Positions 11,333 through 22,888 of a stretch of 64,000 nucleotides of DNA are shown here, piece by piece. Below the pieces are notes generated by a model that made no database searches, had not been told where the DNA came from, and saw only the letters and a list, made by a program, of their open reading frames with translations. The stretch spans positions 6,819,001 through 6,883,000 of the forward strand of contig CM043942.1 in NCBI GenBank assembly GCA_014529385.2, written 5' to 3'. A program made the translations under genes and the position numbers. This DNA is from Adiantum capillus-veneris. Taxonomy: Eukaryota; Streptophyta; Polypodiopsida; Polypodiales; Pteridaceae. The stretch's first letter is position 1, and each line of letters begins with the position of its first letter.

Positions 11333-12275
11333 AAAAAAATCAGCTCAAAAGAGGAGAATTTATGATGTTTAGATACAAATGAGCTTGGGCCAACACCAAT
11401 GGGGCAAATAGCTCACACAATCTGGGTAAAAGATACCAGATACAATCACAAACTGGAGCAGAAACTTCGCTCATAGGAGAAACTTACACAAAAAAACAGC
11501 TGAAAAAGAGTGAGGAATTTGGAAAAATGGACAACGCCATCGCGTCCGGAACGGCCCAAAACCCCAATCTACGATGTCAAAGTGCTCAAATCCGACCTCG
11601 GATGAGCAGTTTACGGCCAAAACAGGCTCGAAAATGAGCAAAAACACACCTGCGGCTGTTCCTCCTCTCTTCTCCACGTTTTTTCTGGTTTTCTCTCAGT
11701 TTTTTCAGTTCCCACACTTAGCTTTATTACTTGGGCACCCTTGGCCTTTTAGATGACCTCAAACGGATCCCGAACAGGCCAAAAACTGACCTCGCAGTGC
11801 ATAGTTGTCACCTTTTTGCATCATTCGCACACCTGGCACTCAGCTTTTTTCCAATAATGCATCTCGCCACCACGTGAAGTGGCCCCAAAAATTGGTCCTA
11901 ATGATGACCTTTCTGCATAACTCTCACAAGAAAACACCCACGTTGGGTCCATCCTCATCCGCGTGCAAATATTGACCTCATTCGCCCTCTTGACGCCACT
12001 AGATGCCATCTGACGCACCTGCTGACCTCACGTCGTCGGCCCGTGTATAGATTCCTCGAGAAGTTTTACGCGCTACCAACTCCTCCTTATTGTAGAAAAA
12101 ACACACTAGTATTGATAATAGTGAAAATCGTTGCACTATGTACATGTTGTCCTACCTGTACACATGTGGACCCCACGTAACCACCTGGCTATGGAAATTG
12201 GGTAATCCTTTATTCGATGCACCATGCATGTGTATGTACATATGCGCAATCCCTTGCTCAAAAAAACTCATGACA
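11123..12275 (-). repeat. gypsy G 5' LTR
   Basis: An 1153-bp partner of 3769-4842. It has an extra segment (about 11150-11240, with its own (AC)n run) missing from the 3' LTR. Scattered substitutions show an insertion that is not recent. Confidence 0.92.
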
Positions 12276-12644
12276 ACGTCATTCTAGAATGTATGACTAA
12301 TCCATTTGGTGCTCGGGAGACTTAGCTACTGTAAGAATCTCTGCTCTTTAGTCTATATCATACTTCCAAAGTACTAAAGTAGAGTGATAAGTTCTACTTG
12401 GTGTTTGGGAGACGTCATCACCACAAACATGATCCTAAGCATGCATACTTCTTAAATTTTGTGCACAATAAAAGAAAGAGAATGCATCTTATAAGACAAA
12501 AACATTGTACATTTAAAATGCATTTTTATTTGCTTACTCTATTTTAGCATTGTAAGCATTGGCAAGGTTCATATTATCCTTAAGCTAGGTTCCTTGCATC
12601 CATCTAGCATCTTTAAAAGGACAATTCTTAAACTTAACAAGATA

Positions 12645-13225
12645 TCATTGGATAATCTTACTGTTTCTTTGTACCTTGTCTTCATATCGAAGAATCGATT
12701 CCGGCTGCAACACCTCTTCTTGATCTTCGATCTCTGGCATGTCCTCTATTATTGGTTCTTTTGGTAGCTCTCCTTTGTAAGGCTTGAGTAGGCTCACATG
12801 GTTAGCATTGTGAATGAGCCAATGGTTGGGCAAATTTAACTAATAAGCCATCTCATTGATTAGGTTAATACTTTTAAAAGAAAGGACCATAGTATCTTTT
12901 TGCTAGTTTAGCATAATACTCTTGGTGGCTCGTAGGATTCTTGCCCATAGTATGCCTTAAACGAGCCTTGAGAAACTTTAGCAAGACCCAATAATGTTCC
13001 TTAAAGGCTAAGGCTCTTCTGTGCTTAGCATCCCTTTTTCCTTTGCTTTGAGATGGATATAACCTTTTTAATCTTTGGAAAAAATTCTTGTGAGTTTTCA
13101 CAATATTCATCAGCATCAAAGATCTTCCCATATACTTTAAGTAGTAAGGGACTTTTGGATCTTCCCTCTTTAACCTTGAAAGATGCTTTCCCCATAGAAG
13201 TTTGTACAATGTCATTGTACGCATA
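12645..13225 (-). pseudogene. gypsy H integrase C-terminal fragments
   Basis: Minus-strand fragments with LLKARLRHTMGKNPTS and AKLAKRYYGPFF, followed by HWLIHNANHVSLLKPYKGE, the typical end of gypsy polyprotein (the I-HNVFHVSLLKPY motif). Several frame changes; the catalytic core upstream (13226-13860) is too decayed to read. Confidence 0.75.
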
Positions 13226-13862
13226 CTCTATAAGAGGTAGGTACTTCTCTCATTGAGAACGTTGATCTACTTCCATGACATAGATCGTTAGATTAGTTAT
13301 TATGACATAGATTTTTAGATTAGTTATTTCACTTTGGTCATCCGTTTGTGGATGATAAGCCAAAAGAGAAATTTAATCTACTTCCTAGATTCTTAAAGAG
13401 ACCCTTCTAGAAATTACTAGTCATTCTAGGATCTTTGTCTGGTGACACTATGGATGTTGGCAAGCTATGATACTTGAAAATTTGAGATCTAAAGAGGGTT
13501 GCCGTTTGATATGCCTTAATAGTCTATCTGACAAGCATAGAGTGTGTTTTCTTGCTAAACCTGTTGATGACTGAAAGAATCCAAGTTGCTTCCCTCTATC
13601 AAATTTCAATTTTTGGTATACCACGCATTTTGAAACATACTCTTGTATGTTTACTTTTCATGGTAGACCAAAAGAAATACATTTCTACTCCTCGAAGAGT
13701 AGATTATGGAATCCCTCTTTGCCCCGCATAAGGAGAAGCATGGGATTCATACATGACTTTCTTATTGTATGGGTGAGTAACACATAGCCTATTGCCATTT
13801 GGAAGATAACCATCCAAGGTGAATGATTCTTTTTTCTTCTCTAATTTAAAGGCTGTAATTAC

Positions 13863-14252
13863 CTACTTAAAGTCTTGGTCAGTAGCATACTCATCTATCA
13901 TAAAAGATAGATCATTGTGAGTTGCTATAGACACCACATTTACCCTTGGCTGTCGTGAAAGTGCATCGACTACTTGATTGTGCTTGCCAGCAATGCCAGC
14001 TATATGTAATGTAAATTGCAAAAGAAAATTTGCCCACCTCATTTGTTTGTCAAAAAGGTTGTTTTGCATCATGAAGTTCTTGAGGCTTTGTGATCCATTC
14101 GTAGGATGAATGGAGTCCCCAAGAGATAGTGCTTCCATGTGTCTAGGATATGTAGAATAGCTAAAAGCTCTTTTTTTGTATATTCCCAAGACCTGTTCAT
14201 TGGCATTGAGCCTTAGGATCTCATATGCTATGGCATGCCCTTCTTGAAGCAA
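13863..14252 (-). pseudogene. gypsy H RNase H fragment
   Basis: MLQEGHAIAYEI, then RWANFLLQFTLHIAGIAGKHN and VVDALSR match the RNase H to connection region of gypsy elements (the family motif is HVPGKENVVADALSR). Frameshifted at both ends. Confidence 0.8.
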
Positions 14253-14414
14253 AACTGCTCAAGGTAATCACCACAAGCATCACTTTGGACCTCAAATAGC
14301 TTTGAGAGACCCGGAAGCATAAGGACTGGTTGGGAGGTAAGCTTCTCTTTGAGCTTGTCAAAAGCATTTTGTTCTTTAGTAGTCCATGATTACTTAATGT
14401 TATTTCTTGTTAAG

Positions 14415-14965
14415 TCATGCAATGGTCTTGCTAATTGAGAGAATCTTGCTATGTAAGCGTCTATAGTATGCACACATACCAATAAAGCTTCTTAGCTCAT
14501 GCAAATTCCTTGGATTAGGCCATGCTTTTATTACCTCCAACTTTGATGGATTCATACATATACCATCTTGAGAGATAACGTGACCTAAATATTGAATCTC
14601 TTGTAGGAAAAATTTACTTTTCTTTTGATTAATGAAAAGCTTATTCTCCCTCACAACTTGAAAGATTACCTAGAGGTGTCACTTGTACTCCTTAAGAGAA
14701 TTTGAGTGGCCTGAAGATTTTTGTCCATTGTGAGTTTGAATGCGGCTGGAGAATTTTCCAGGCCAAAACTTGTAACTTATCAAATAGATCTTCTACTCGT
14801 AGCACAGGAAATCTTTTTTTTTTTAGTGAGCCTATTTAGTGATCTATAGTCGACACACATGTGATATGTGCCATCTTTCTTTTGCACTAAAAATACTGGT
14901 GAATAGAATGGAGAGAAGCTAGGCCTCACCATCCCTTTTTCCACCAATTCATGCAATTTCCTCAT
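14415..14965 (-). pseudogene. gypsy H reverse transcriptase fragments
   Basis: Fragments HELVEKGMVRPSFSPFYSPV plus VDYRSLNRLT (fingers), and later IQYLGHVISQDGI with LRSFIGMCAYYRRL (thumb). The segment holding the catalytic YxDD is missing between about 14655 and 14780, so this RT cannot be active. Confidence 0.82.
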
Positions 14966-14992
14966 GATCTCCTCTTGTTGAGCTTGTGAAAC

Positions 14993-15602
14993 TCAATAAG
15001 GAGGTTTATGAGGTGGTGAGCTTCCTAGTAGAAGCTCTATTGCATGGTCATCATCCCCTTGTTTTGGAGGTAGCTCACTAGGGATGTCATTAATGAAAAC
15101 ATCTTGGAATCCATTTAGGGAATTAGAAAACTCTAATTCCTCTTGATTCCCTTTATAAACATTAGAATCATCTATAGATTCTCTAACAAAAATCATATAC
15201 GCAAAAATAGAGCTTTTCATTGACTTATCAAAAGCAAGCGTATTTACCAAGGATATGGTGTTCCCCGCATCATTAGCATCTATGTACATGCTCTTTTCCC
15301 TGTAGGTGAAGTAGATTTTCCTTTGAAGGAACTTCATGTTGGTAGCCATGCGGTTGAACCATGATGCCCCTAGGATAACATCCTCATGTTGGAGAGATAA
15401 AAAGAAGTCTTCTTTGTTGACATAGCTTTGGACATGAAGCCTCAACTTCCCAATCAAGGGAGTAATGGAGGCTTGCTATCCCTTAAAAGTTGTGTCAGCA
15501 ATTACAGTATCTCCCATCTCAAAAGCTTGAATGCCCAACTTGGTGGCCAACTTTGTTGATATGAAGTTGTGAGTAGAGCCAAGGTCAAACAAGATGAAGG
15601 CA
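14993..15602 (-). pseudogene. gypsy H protease fragment
   Basis: FDLGSTHNFIST corresponds to the aspartic protease active site (family motif DSGATHNFI), followed by VILGASWFNRMATNM (family motif ILGMDWL). The Ser/Thr after the catalytic Asp is replaced by Leu. Confidence 0.75.
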
Positions 15603-15960
15603 TCACGCTCCCTTACTTTTCCCAAGCATAGGAGAGGAATGAGCCTTCGCAATGAGTATCCTCTTTTGGAGCTTCAACCATGGAAGCTCTAGGAGTGTCA
15701 TTGTGTACATTTCTTTGGGGCAAGAAGGATAACCATGTCCTTTCTCCCCACACTTAAAGCATTTATGGTCTTTATGAAAGGCCTCTAATTCTTTGGGAGA
15801 GAGCTTATTTTTACCTTTGTAAGCTCCTTTCTTCTTGGCCTTGTTGTTGTTGGTGTTGGTGTTGCCTTGGGAAGAGTTTTGAGCATTGCTCTTCCCTTTA
15901 GCTTTATTTTGATCCTTGTTTTCCATGGGCTTGAAATTTCTTATCGCCCCTTGTTGGAAA
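15603..15960 (-). pseudogene. gypsy H gag C-terminal fragment
   Basis: Lys/Asn-rich linker and one zinc knuckle, CFKCGEKGHGYPSC. The N-terminal gag is absent; sequence changes at about 16012 to a plus-strand copia gag fragment. Confidence 0.78.
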
Positions 15961-16012
15961 TTGATTTTTGAAGCAACCAAAGTGTGGTGGATGACTTCGA
16001 CGATAATGCTAA

Positions 16013-16456
16013 TCCACCATTCTTCCCAATTAGATGCAAAGGATGAGCATACTGTATGCAAATCATCATGGCATCACACCAACTATGTCCTCTTTGTAGA
16101 TGACTGTACTAGTGCATATGAAGCCTCAAAAATGTTTGAACAAAATTTTAGAGCTAAAACTCAAAAAAAAAGTAATTCTACAAATTATCCATCAAGGGTG
16201 ATCAAAACATTGCTAGCCTTATCAATAGGCTCAAAAGCAGTGTCACTCAGCTTACTTACAAAAAAATGTGATGTAGCAAATGATGATATGTGTGTTGTAC
16301 TTCTAAGAGCTCTAACTATTCAATATGATCACAAAGTCACTATACTTGAAGACAAAGAACATGCACCTGATTTGAAAAGTACATCAACTCACTACAAGAA
16401 AAAGAAAGAGAGCATAATCCACAAGAAAGGGACGGGTTTACCTAGCGTCATCATCC
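16013..16456 (+). pseudogene. copia gag (UBN2-type) fragment, copy 1
   Basis: Plus-strand fragment related to 45206-45649. The readable piece DDMCVVLLRALTIQYDHKVTILEDK resembles the L-LLRSLPxxYDH motif of copia gag. Frame changes and an A run break it. Both copies start at the same point (ttcttcccaattag) and diverge after gtcatcatcc, so they are either parallel truncations or a duplication. Confidence 0.6.
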
Positions 16457-16554
16457 TCACATATGGTGGAACTAGAGTGCTTCATTAGCCGCATTTGTAT
16501 TGGATTGAAGTGAGCCCAAGGGTAGGAGAAAACAAGAACCCAGAAGAGAGAAGC

Positions 16555-16555
<1 letters not shown>

Positions 16556-16645
<90 letters not shown>

Positions 16646-16651
16646 TGTGTG
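16556..16651. repeat. (GT)n microsatellite
   Basis: About 48 units of GT, then a short GA run. Dipeptide reading frames on both strands are artefacts of the repeat. Confidence 0.95.
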
Positions 16652-17400
16652 AGAGAGAGAGATTGTGCTTTGTATTCCACAAATCCTATTATTTTAAGTT
16701 GACATAATCCTATGTTTGACCCAATAGTTATAAGATGCTCAATTTTGACCCAGAAAATTAATGTACAATGTGCAGCGGCCTGTCGCCGGTAAAAGCGCAC
16801 ACCCAGCACGCTTGTGCCTTATTCTGATTGGAGATGGTGGGAAGATAGCCCCTTAGAACGAGGAAAATCCAGTGGTTGACGTGCAAGTCTGCAGCCCACC
16901 AACCGGCACACCATCGTCTAGCATCTGATTCTCCAACCCACTGAGGAGAAAGCAAAGTCCTGACTATGCTTCCGTCCTTCAACTAAGTAAAGTTTGTCAC
17001 TGCTCTCAAAGTGAAGCTGTTCTCTCTCCTCTTCCTCATCATATTTCTTTTTTGCCCTACTGTAAGTTTCCTTGCAACTCCCTAGTGTAAGTTTCTTTGC
17101 AACTCCCTGGTGTAAGGTTCTTTGCAACTCTAGCACCTGCGTAAACGAGTCCATTGGTTAAGGAGAGGAGAAGACCCCAGCGTTCTCTTTTTGAAGCCAA
17201 CATGAACTAGCATTTGCCATCGCCACTATCGAGTTGTCGAAGCTTGAGATGGATGCACATGGCAAGTGGATATCACGCTTTTGGGTATGCTGCTTTGCCT
17301 GCAATGCTTCTGGAGTGAGATGACAGCCTAGAGAGGATACCCATCATAAAATTATCATGCTATCACAATGGCACTACATTTCGCATCTGCTGGAAATAGT
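16652..17400. other. intergenic stretch with a 25-bp triple repeat
   Basis: No gene recognised. At 17061-17134 a unit of about 25 bp (tgtaagtttccttgcaactc...) occurs three times in tandem with small changes. A 78-codon frame reads antisense through this region without similarity I can name. Confidence 0.5.
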
Positions 17401-17419
17401 CTAGAGATTTTTGGCTCTG

Positions 17420-18604
17420 TTCTCGTTGCGCACATCCCGCAATCAATGCATTTGAAGAGACGACATTCTAGATAAGAATCTCCTCAAGGACTTTTTGTGC
17501 TTTCTCAAGCGCACCACATTTGGCGTACATATCGACCAAGACTGTGCCAAGCACTACATCTTGTTCCAACAGCCTCTGACAACATTTGAAGGGACACTCC
17601 GAGATCGCATCCTATAGAAACAATTGAATGTATCCTCATCACCCTCATGTTGAGGGTACCCCACTAAAATAAGAGCATTCCATGCAACTACATTGCATTC
17701 TGAAAGCAAATCGAAATACTCTTGTGCCTTGTCAAGAAGGCCACACTTGCAATACATGTCCACCAATGCAGTTCCAACAATGATATTTTGATCGAGCGGT
17801 CCCTTATCTACAATCTGAGCATGCAGTTCTTGGCCCTTTTTTGAGTCTCCCAAGCTGCCACAAACTTTCAAAGCAAATACTACTGTGATTGCATTTGGAA
17901 AAAAGGCCTCCTAATTGCATCTCTTGAAAATGCATCAAAGCTTCTTGACAATACCCTTGTTCAACATATCCTGCAATTAGGGATGTCTATGAGACCACAT
18001 ATTGAACAGTGAGCTGGCCAAAGGATTCTTGAGCTTTTCCAATCATGTCGCACTTTTCATACATATCTAACAGTGCGGTACCAACAAAATTATCTTGTTT
18101 TAAAAGTTATTATTTGATAACTTATGCCTGAAGTTGTTGTCTTTGCCTACTGCTCCAAAGATGCCGCATGCTTTCAAAAGAAAGGTGAAGGTGAGCCCAT
18201 CTAGAGAGATTCCCTGCCGTTGCATGCCTTCAAAGCAACCAATAGCTTCCTCTCCATGCCCATGTTGGACATAGTCTCCAATCATGGTATTCCATGTCAC
18301 AAGATGGAATCTCACTACCAACAAAAATGTCCTTCACCAGCAAACTGTGAATTTTTGTGCCCATATCAGTATCTTGTGTAGAGCCACATGCCTTCAAAAT
18401 GGGTGATTGCATCTTGCGAGAGGCCCTCGCTTCGCATCAGGATTCTGCGTGCGACATTAAAAAAAGCGTGACACAACCGCACGCCTTCAAGATGCCTGCG
18501 TAGGTGATTACATTTGGAGAGAGGCTCTCACTGAATTTTGTGCGACATAGCCGCATGCCTTAAAGTAGGTGATTGCATCAAGAGAGAGGCACGAACATCT
18601 TTTG
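17420..18604 (-). pseudogene. PPR (pentatricopeptide repeat, PLS-type) gene copy, broken
   Basis: Minus-strand repeats of the plant PLS class appear in several frames: LVTWNTMIGDYVQHGHGEEA with LKACG near 18200, GTALVDMYCKCGLLDKAQEYF and VVAWNALI near 17700, and LVDMYAKCGALEKAQ near 17500. Intact members bind organelle RNA, commonly for C-to-U editing, in mitochondria or plastids. Frameshifts and stops between repeats, and no C-terminal E/DYW domain in sight, mark a pseudogene. It is the only host-type coding trace in the window. Its 5' end is unclear because a LINE fragment begins at 18605. Confidence 0.8.
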
Positions 18605-18962
<358 letters not shown>

Positions 18963-18980
18963 CACCCATGTTGGAGATGG

Positions 18981-19125
18981 GCTTGATTTTCTTTGATGAG
19001 CAAAAATTGATGAATGATGTTTTTGTCAAATTCGATGATGCAAAAGCGTAGAGCAATGGGCTTGATTTTCTTTGATGAGCAAAAATTGATGAATGATGTT
19101 TTTGTCAAATTCGATGATGCAAAAG

Positions 19126-19138
<13 letters not shown>
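18981..19138. repeat. 79-bp tandem direct repeat
   Basis: Two 79-bp units (18981-19059 and 19060-19138) that I see as identical, each ending gtagagcaatgg. The repeat lies between the two opposed LINE 3' ends and contains the start of the sequence that forms LINE F's target duplication. Confidence 0.92.
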
Positions 19139-19656
<518 letters not shown>

Positions 19657-21474
19657 TCATCTTTCAGCGAAGAACATGGTTTTGTAGTTGGGGGCAATAT
19701 GGGTGGTGTAATGTATGAAGCGTGACCCACCGGATTTCTCCCAAGCCATAATACATTGGCGTTGTAGAAAAGCTTCATTCACTTGGGAGTCAATTGAAGC
19801 ATCATGTAGCAAGTGTAATGCATCCCATCTCCCAGACCACTTCTTTATGTCTTGCATCCATCCTGTGCTCAAGATCTTGCTTTTATGCGTCTTTTGAACT
19901 TTTTTGCGTGCTTCCCATGCAATTGTAGGAAGTTGATGTGAGGGGTTTTGATGCATCTTTATCATGTACTCCACAACCCTTTCCATGCTCATAACCTCAA
20001 TTGGAAGACATCCTGACTCAGTAAGTAGGAGCATATATGGTGTTTGTGTCTTCACTTGGAGAAAGTTTGTAAGAAAACGCTTTTGGACATTCTCAAACTC
20101 TTTCCAAGTAGACTTTGAGATGCTCCCGCCCCACACTTCAACTCCATAAAGAAGAACCGGTGTCACCAATGCATCTAAAAGATACTTCTTGAGAACCCAA
20201 CACTTAATGTTTCCCGTATTACACATGTTCTCAAATACATAAAATGCTCTCTTTCCCGCTTCCAAACGATGCATAGCACATTCATGCCACTTGTGATTGG
20301 ACAGAACCTCAAGGCCAAGGTACTTAAAGCTCTCAACAACTTCAAGTGTCTCATTGTTATACACATGCATGGCTTCTCCTTATCGTTGGTTTTCACAAGC
20401 ATAACCTTTGTCTTGGATTCGTTCACAATCAGCCCACTATGCAAGCAAAAGTTCTCAAGGACAACCATAAGCTTTTGTGCATCTTCTAAAGTGTGTGCTA
20501 GAAGCACTACATCATCCGCATACAACAAAATCATGATTACCACATTGCAAATAGTGACCTCTTCAATGATTTCTTCTTGCATAAAGTCAAGTACCATTTG
20601 TTTCAATTGATCGATGCATAGACAAAAGAGAGTTGGTGACAACCGACATCCTTGTTTAACCCCAATAGTGCTTACAATTTTTTTTAAAATTTCTATTGCC
20701 ATGTGCAATTGACAAATCACCTTCTCATAGATTCGAAAAACCGCAAGCATAAACTCACTTGGCACTTTAAGTTCTTCCATCCTTCTCCACAAATTGTTAC
20801 ATGGAATCATATCAAAGGCTTTCTTAAAGTCCACAAAACAACAATACAAATCGCTTGCCTTTCAACCGACTTTACTCCATGAGAACACGAAGAGTGACAA
20901 GATGATCAATGGTGCTATGACATCGACAAAAACCCGCTTGTCCCTTTGCACGCTTGTCATTATCTTCAACCCAATCACTCAATTTCATCTCCATTATGCA
21001 CCCAAACAACTTTTCCATAAGAGATCCAATCATTATAGTCCGGTAGTTGTTTACATTCTTTACATCCCCTCCTTTGTGCAAAGGCTTAACCCAATTAGTA
21101 CTCCAATCATAGGGCATATCATGTTGAAGTGCAAGGTTGAACATATCACACATCCGCTCATGGGTAAAATCTCCCGTCCATTTGATCATCTCCGGCTTGA
21201 TACCTTGAAGATCTCCCGCTTTGCGAGTGGCCAACTTTTCAAGCCCACCGTATACATCTTCAATAGTAAAAAAAGAGGGCATACATGGGAGTGAACCATA
21301 AAATGGCATTTTTTCAGCATTTGCTTGCTCATATAATTGCCTACAATGTGTGTACATATCCACAAGACTCAAGTTACCAAAATTCTCAACCCGCTTGCCC
21401 CTCAGTTTCTCCAAAATCTTCCACATGCATGTGCCTTTTCTTGGACTTGAAAAAGTTGTTGCTTTACTTACCAT
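19657..21474 (-). pseudogene. LINE F ORF2 reverse transcriptase
   Basis: RT domain of L1 type: FVDFKKAFDMIPCNNLWRRM, GVKQGCRLSPTLFCLCIDQL and ILLYADDVVLLAHT with the catalytic YADD near 20520, then the thumb and C-terminal region (VTPVLLYGVEVWGGS). It would perform target-primed reverse transcription at the nicked chromosome. At least three frame changes (near 21470, 20860 and 20300) inactivate it. Confidence 0.88.
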
Positions 21475-22586
21475 CTTCTTCTCTTCTTTTGAATCAATGC
21501 CTTGTATGTATGCAAATGACTTTGATAGTTGTCTTTGTCCATAGTTGCATCAAGCTTTATCAAGGACTTTCGAGTATCTTGACATTCTTTATCAAACCAC
21601 CTTTTGCGTGATCTATCTTTGTTGATACCATGGAGATACTTTATAGCACAAGAACAAATAACTTTCTTGAAAGTTTCCCATTTAGTTTCCAATGGTGCAT
21701 CATGTTGAAGCTTCTTCATCCATAACTTTTGCTCAACCATTTCAACGTACATTGGTGCCCGTTTAAAATCCATCCATAGTGATAATTTCTCTTTCCTTTG
21801 GCTGAGATTATCATGCTTAATTACTTCTCCACATGAAAAATCAATACATAAGGTGCGATGGTCGGATTCCGGGGTCCATTGGCCAAACATAAAACTCTTT
21901 ATGTGATACATGATGGCTTCGGAGAGTAGCATATAGTCAATCACACTATCCCCATTATGTCTCCTACATGTAAATCCATTGGTTCCACTCCACAAAGATA
22001 CACCATTGGCAATGAGCATACCCGTGCTATTACACATGTGTAAAAGTAACTTTCCATAGTGATCTGGGTCTTTCTCATCCATTGAAGAACGATCATACAA
22101 GTGAACTTCCTTCAAATCCTTTGAAATGTATGACATATCAAATTGTTGAGTATCATGTTGCAATGTTTTTGTGTGAGCATTCATATCCCCAAATACAATA
22201 ACATCACCTTCACCTTTGAAATAAGCAATGTCCTCTTCTAAATAAAAAAATGACTGATCTCTATCCATGCAAGCATAAAAGGGAGAATCATAATGAGGAA
22301 TGTAGCAACCGACTACAAAAATGGGTGCTCTTTTTGGTGTCATAAGTTTCAGCCATACATAACGTTTGTACTTGTCATCTTTCACAATTGATACAAAATC
22401 TTCCAATCCTTTCTTAACCATACATGCTACCCCTCCTTGTCCTCTTCGTTGCTTAAGATTCTTTGACCACATCAATGAATGTACATTGTAATTCTCTAAG
22501 CCGTTAATCCTTTGTGTATCATGCTCCCAAGTTTCAACAAGAAGTACAACATCGACTTTGTTTATTAGTTCATCAATACCAACCCC
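21468..22586 (-). pseudogene. LINE F ORF2 endonuclease domain
   Basis: Exonuclease-endonuclease-phosphatase domain: VVLLVETWEHDT, GQGGVACMVKKG, VIVFGDMNAHTK, DSVIDYMLLSE and PESDHRTLCIDF supply the Glu, Asp/Asn, Asp and His expected of the L1 endonuclease. Its first codons lie on the other side of the nested insertion (42579-42640). Confidence 0.88.
22582..22586. repeat. left TSD (ACCCC) of copia B
   Basis: ACCCC here and at 42579-42583 flank the outer LTR ends of element B. Removing one copy and the element restores the LINE F frame. Confidence 0.9.
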
Positions 22587-22813
22587 TGTTGGAATTAGGG
22601 TTGCAGAGAAACACACACAGCTTGGAGAAGATGAAGGAAGCTCAAGGCACACAATAGAGAGTGTGTTACTTAGTGTGCAATGAAAAGATAGATAGCCCTA
22701 GAGTGATGGGCGTATATACAATGCACAGGGGAAAAAACCTCCTAAAGAGGGAAAAAATGCCCCGGCGGTCCTAGTGTGTTCACACACATCACTACCACAT
22801 GTATATGGTAACA
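22587..22813 (-). repeat. copia B 3' LTR
   Basis: Complete 227-bp LTR, TGTTGGAATT...GGTAACA on the plus strand. The minus strand next to 22814 reads CCAGGGGGGATT, the polypurine tract. Confidence 0.93.
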
Positions 22814-22888
22814 AATCCCCCCTGGAGTGATGCGGTGAACGAGAGCTGGCACATGAGTAAAGGGAAGTTCCATGCCCTGAGGACACGA

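Larger units (their letters stand above)
3769..12275 (-). mobile_element. Ty3/gypsy element G, Tat-type, with both LTRs
   Basis: An 8.5-kb minus-strand LTR retrotransposon. The LTRs start TGTGAGCGGG and end TGACA (plus strand), the flanking duplication is ACGT (3765-3768 and 12276-12279), and gag, protease, RT, RNase H, a second RNase H and integrase follow in gypsy order. A second RNase H between the RT-RNase H and integrase marks the Tat group. At least three stops and two frame breaks make it non-autonomous now. Confidence 0.93.
12276..16012 (-). mobile_element. old Ty3/gypsy remnant H, internal part
   Basis: Degenerate minus-strand gypsy with recognisable gag knuckle, protease, RT, RNase H and integrase/tail pieces in order, all heavily frameshifted. 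It was the target of element G. No LTR pair could be recognised. The 12276-12640 part is non-coding and may be a decayed 3' LTR. Confidence 0.82.

Noticed and set aside
15916-16488. 190-codon plus frame as one gene
   Set aside because: It crosses the junction between antisense gypsy H gag and the copia gag fragment; only the later part has gag similarity.
17061-17134. Three 25-bp repeats as a possible CRISPR-like array
   Set aside because: The units are directly adjacent without spacers, and the DNA is clearly plant nuclear.
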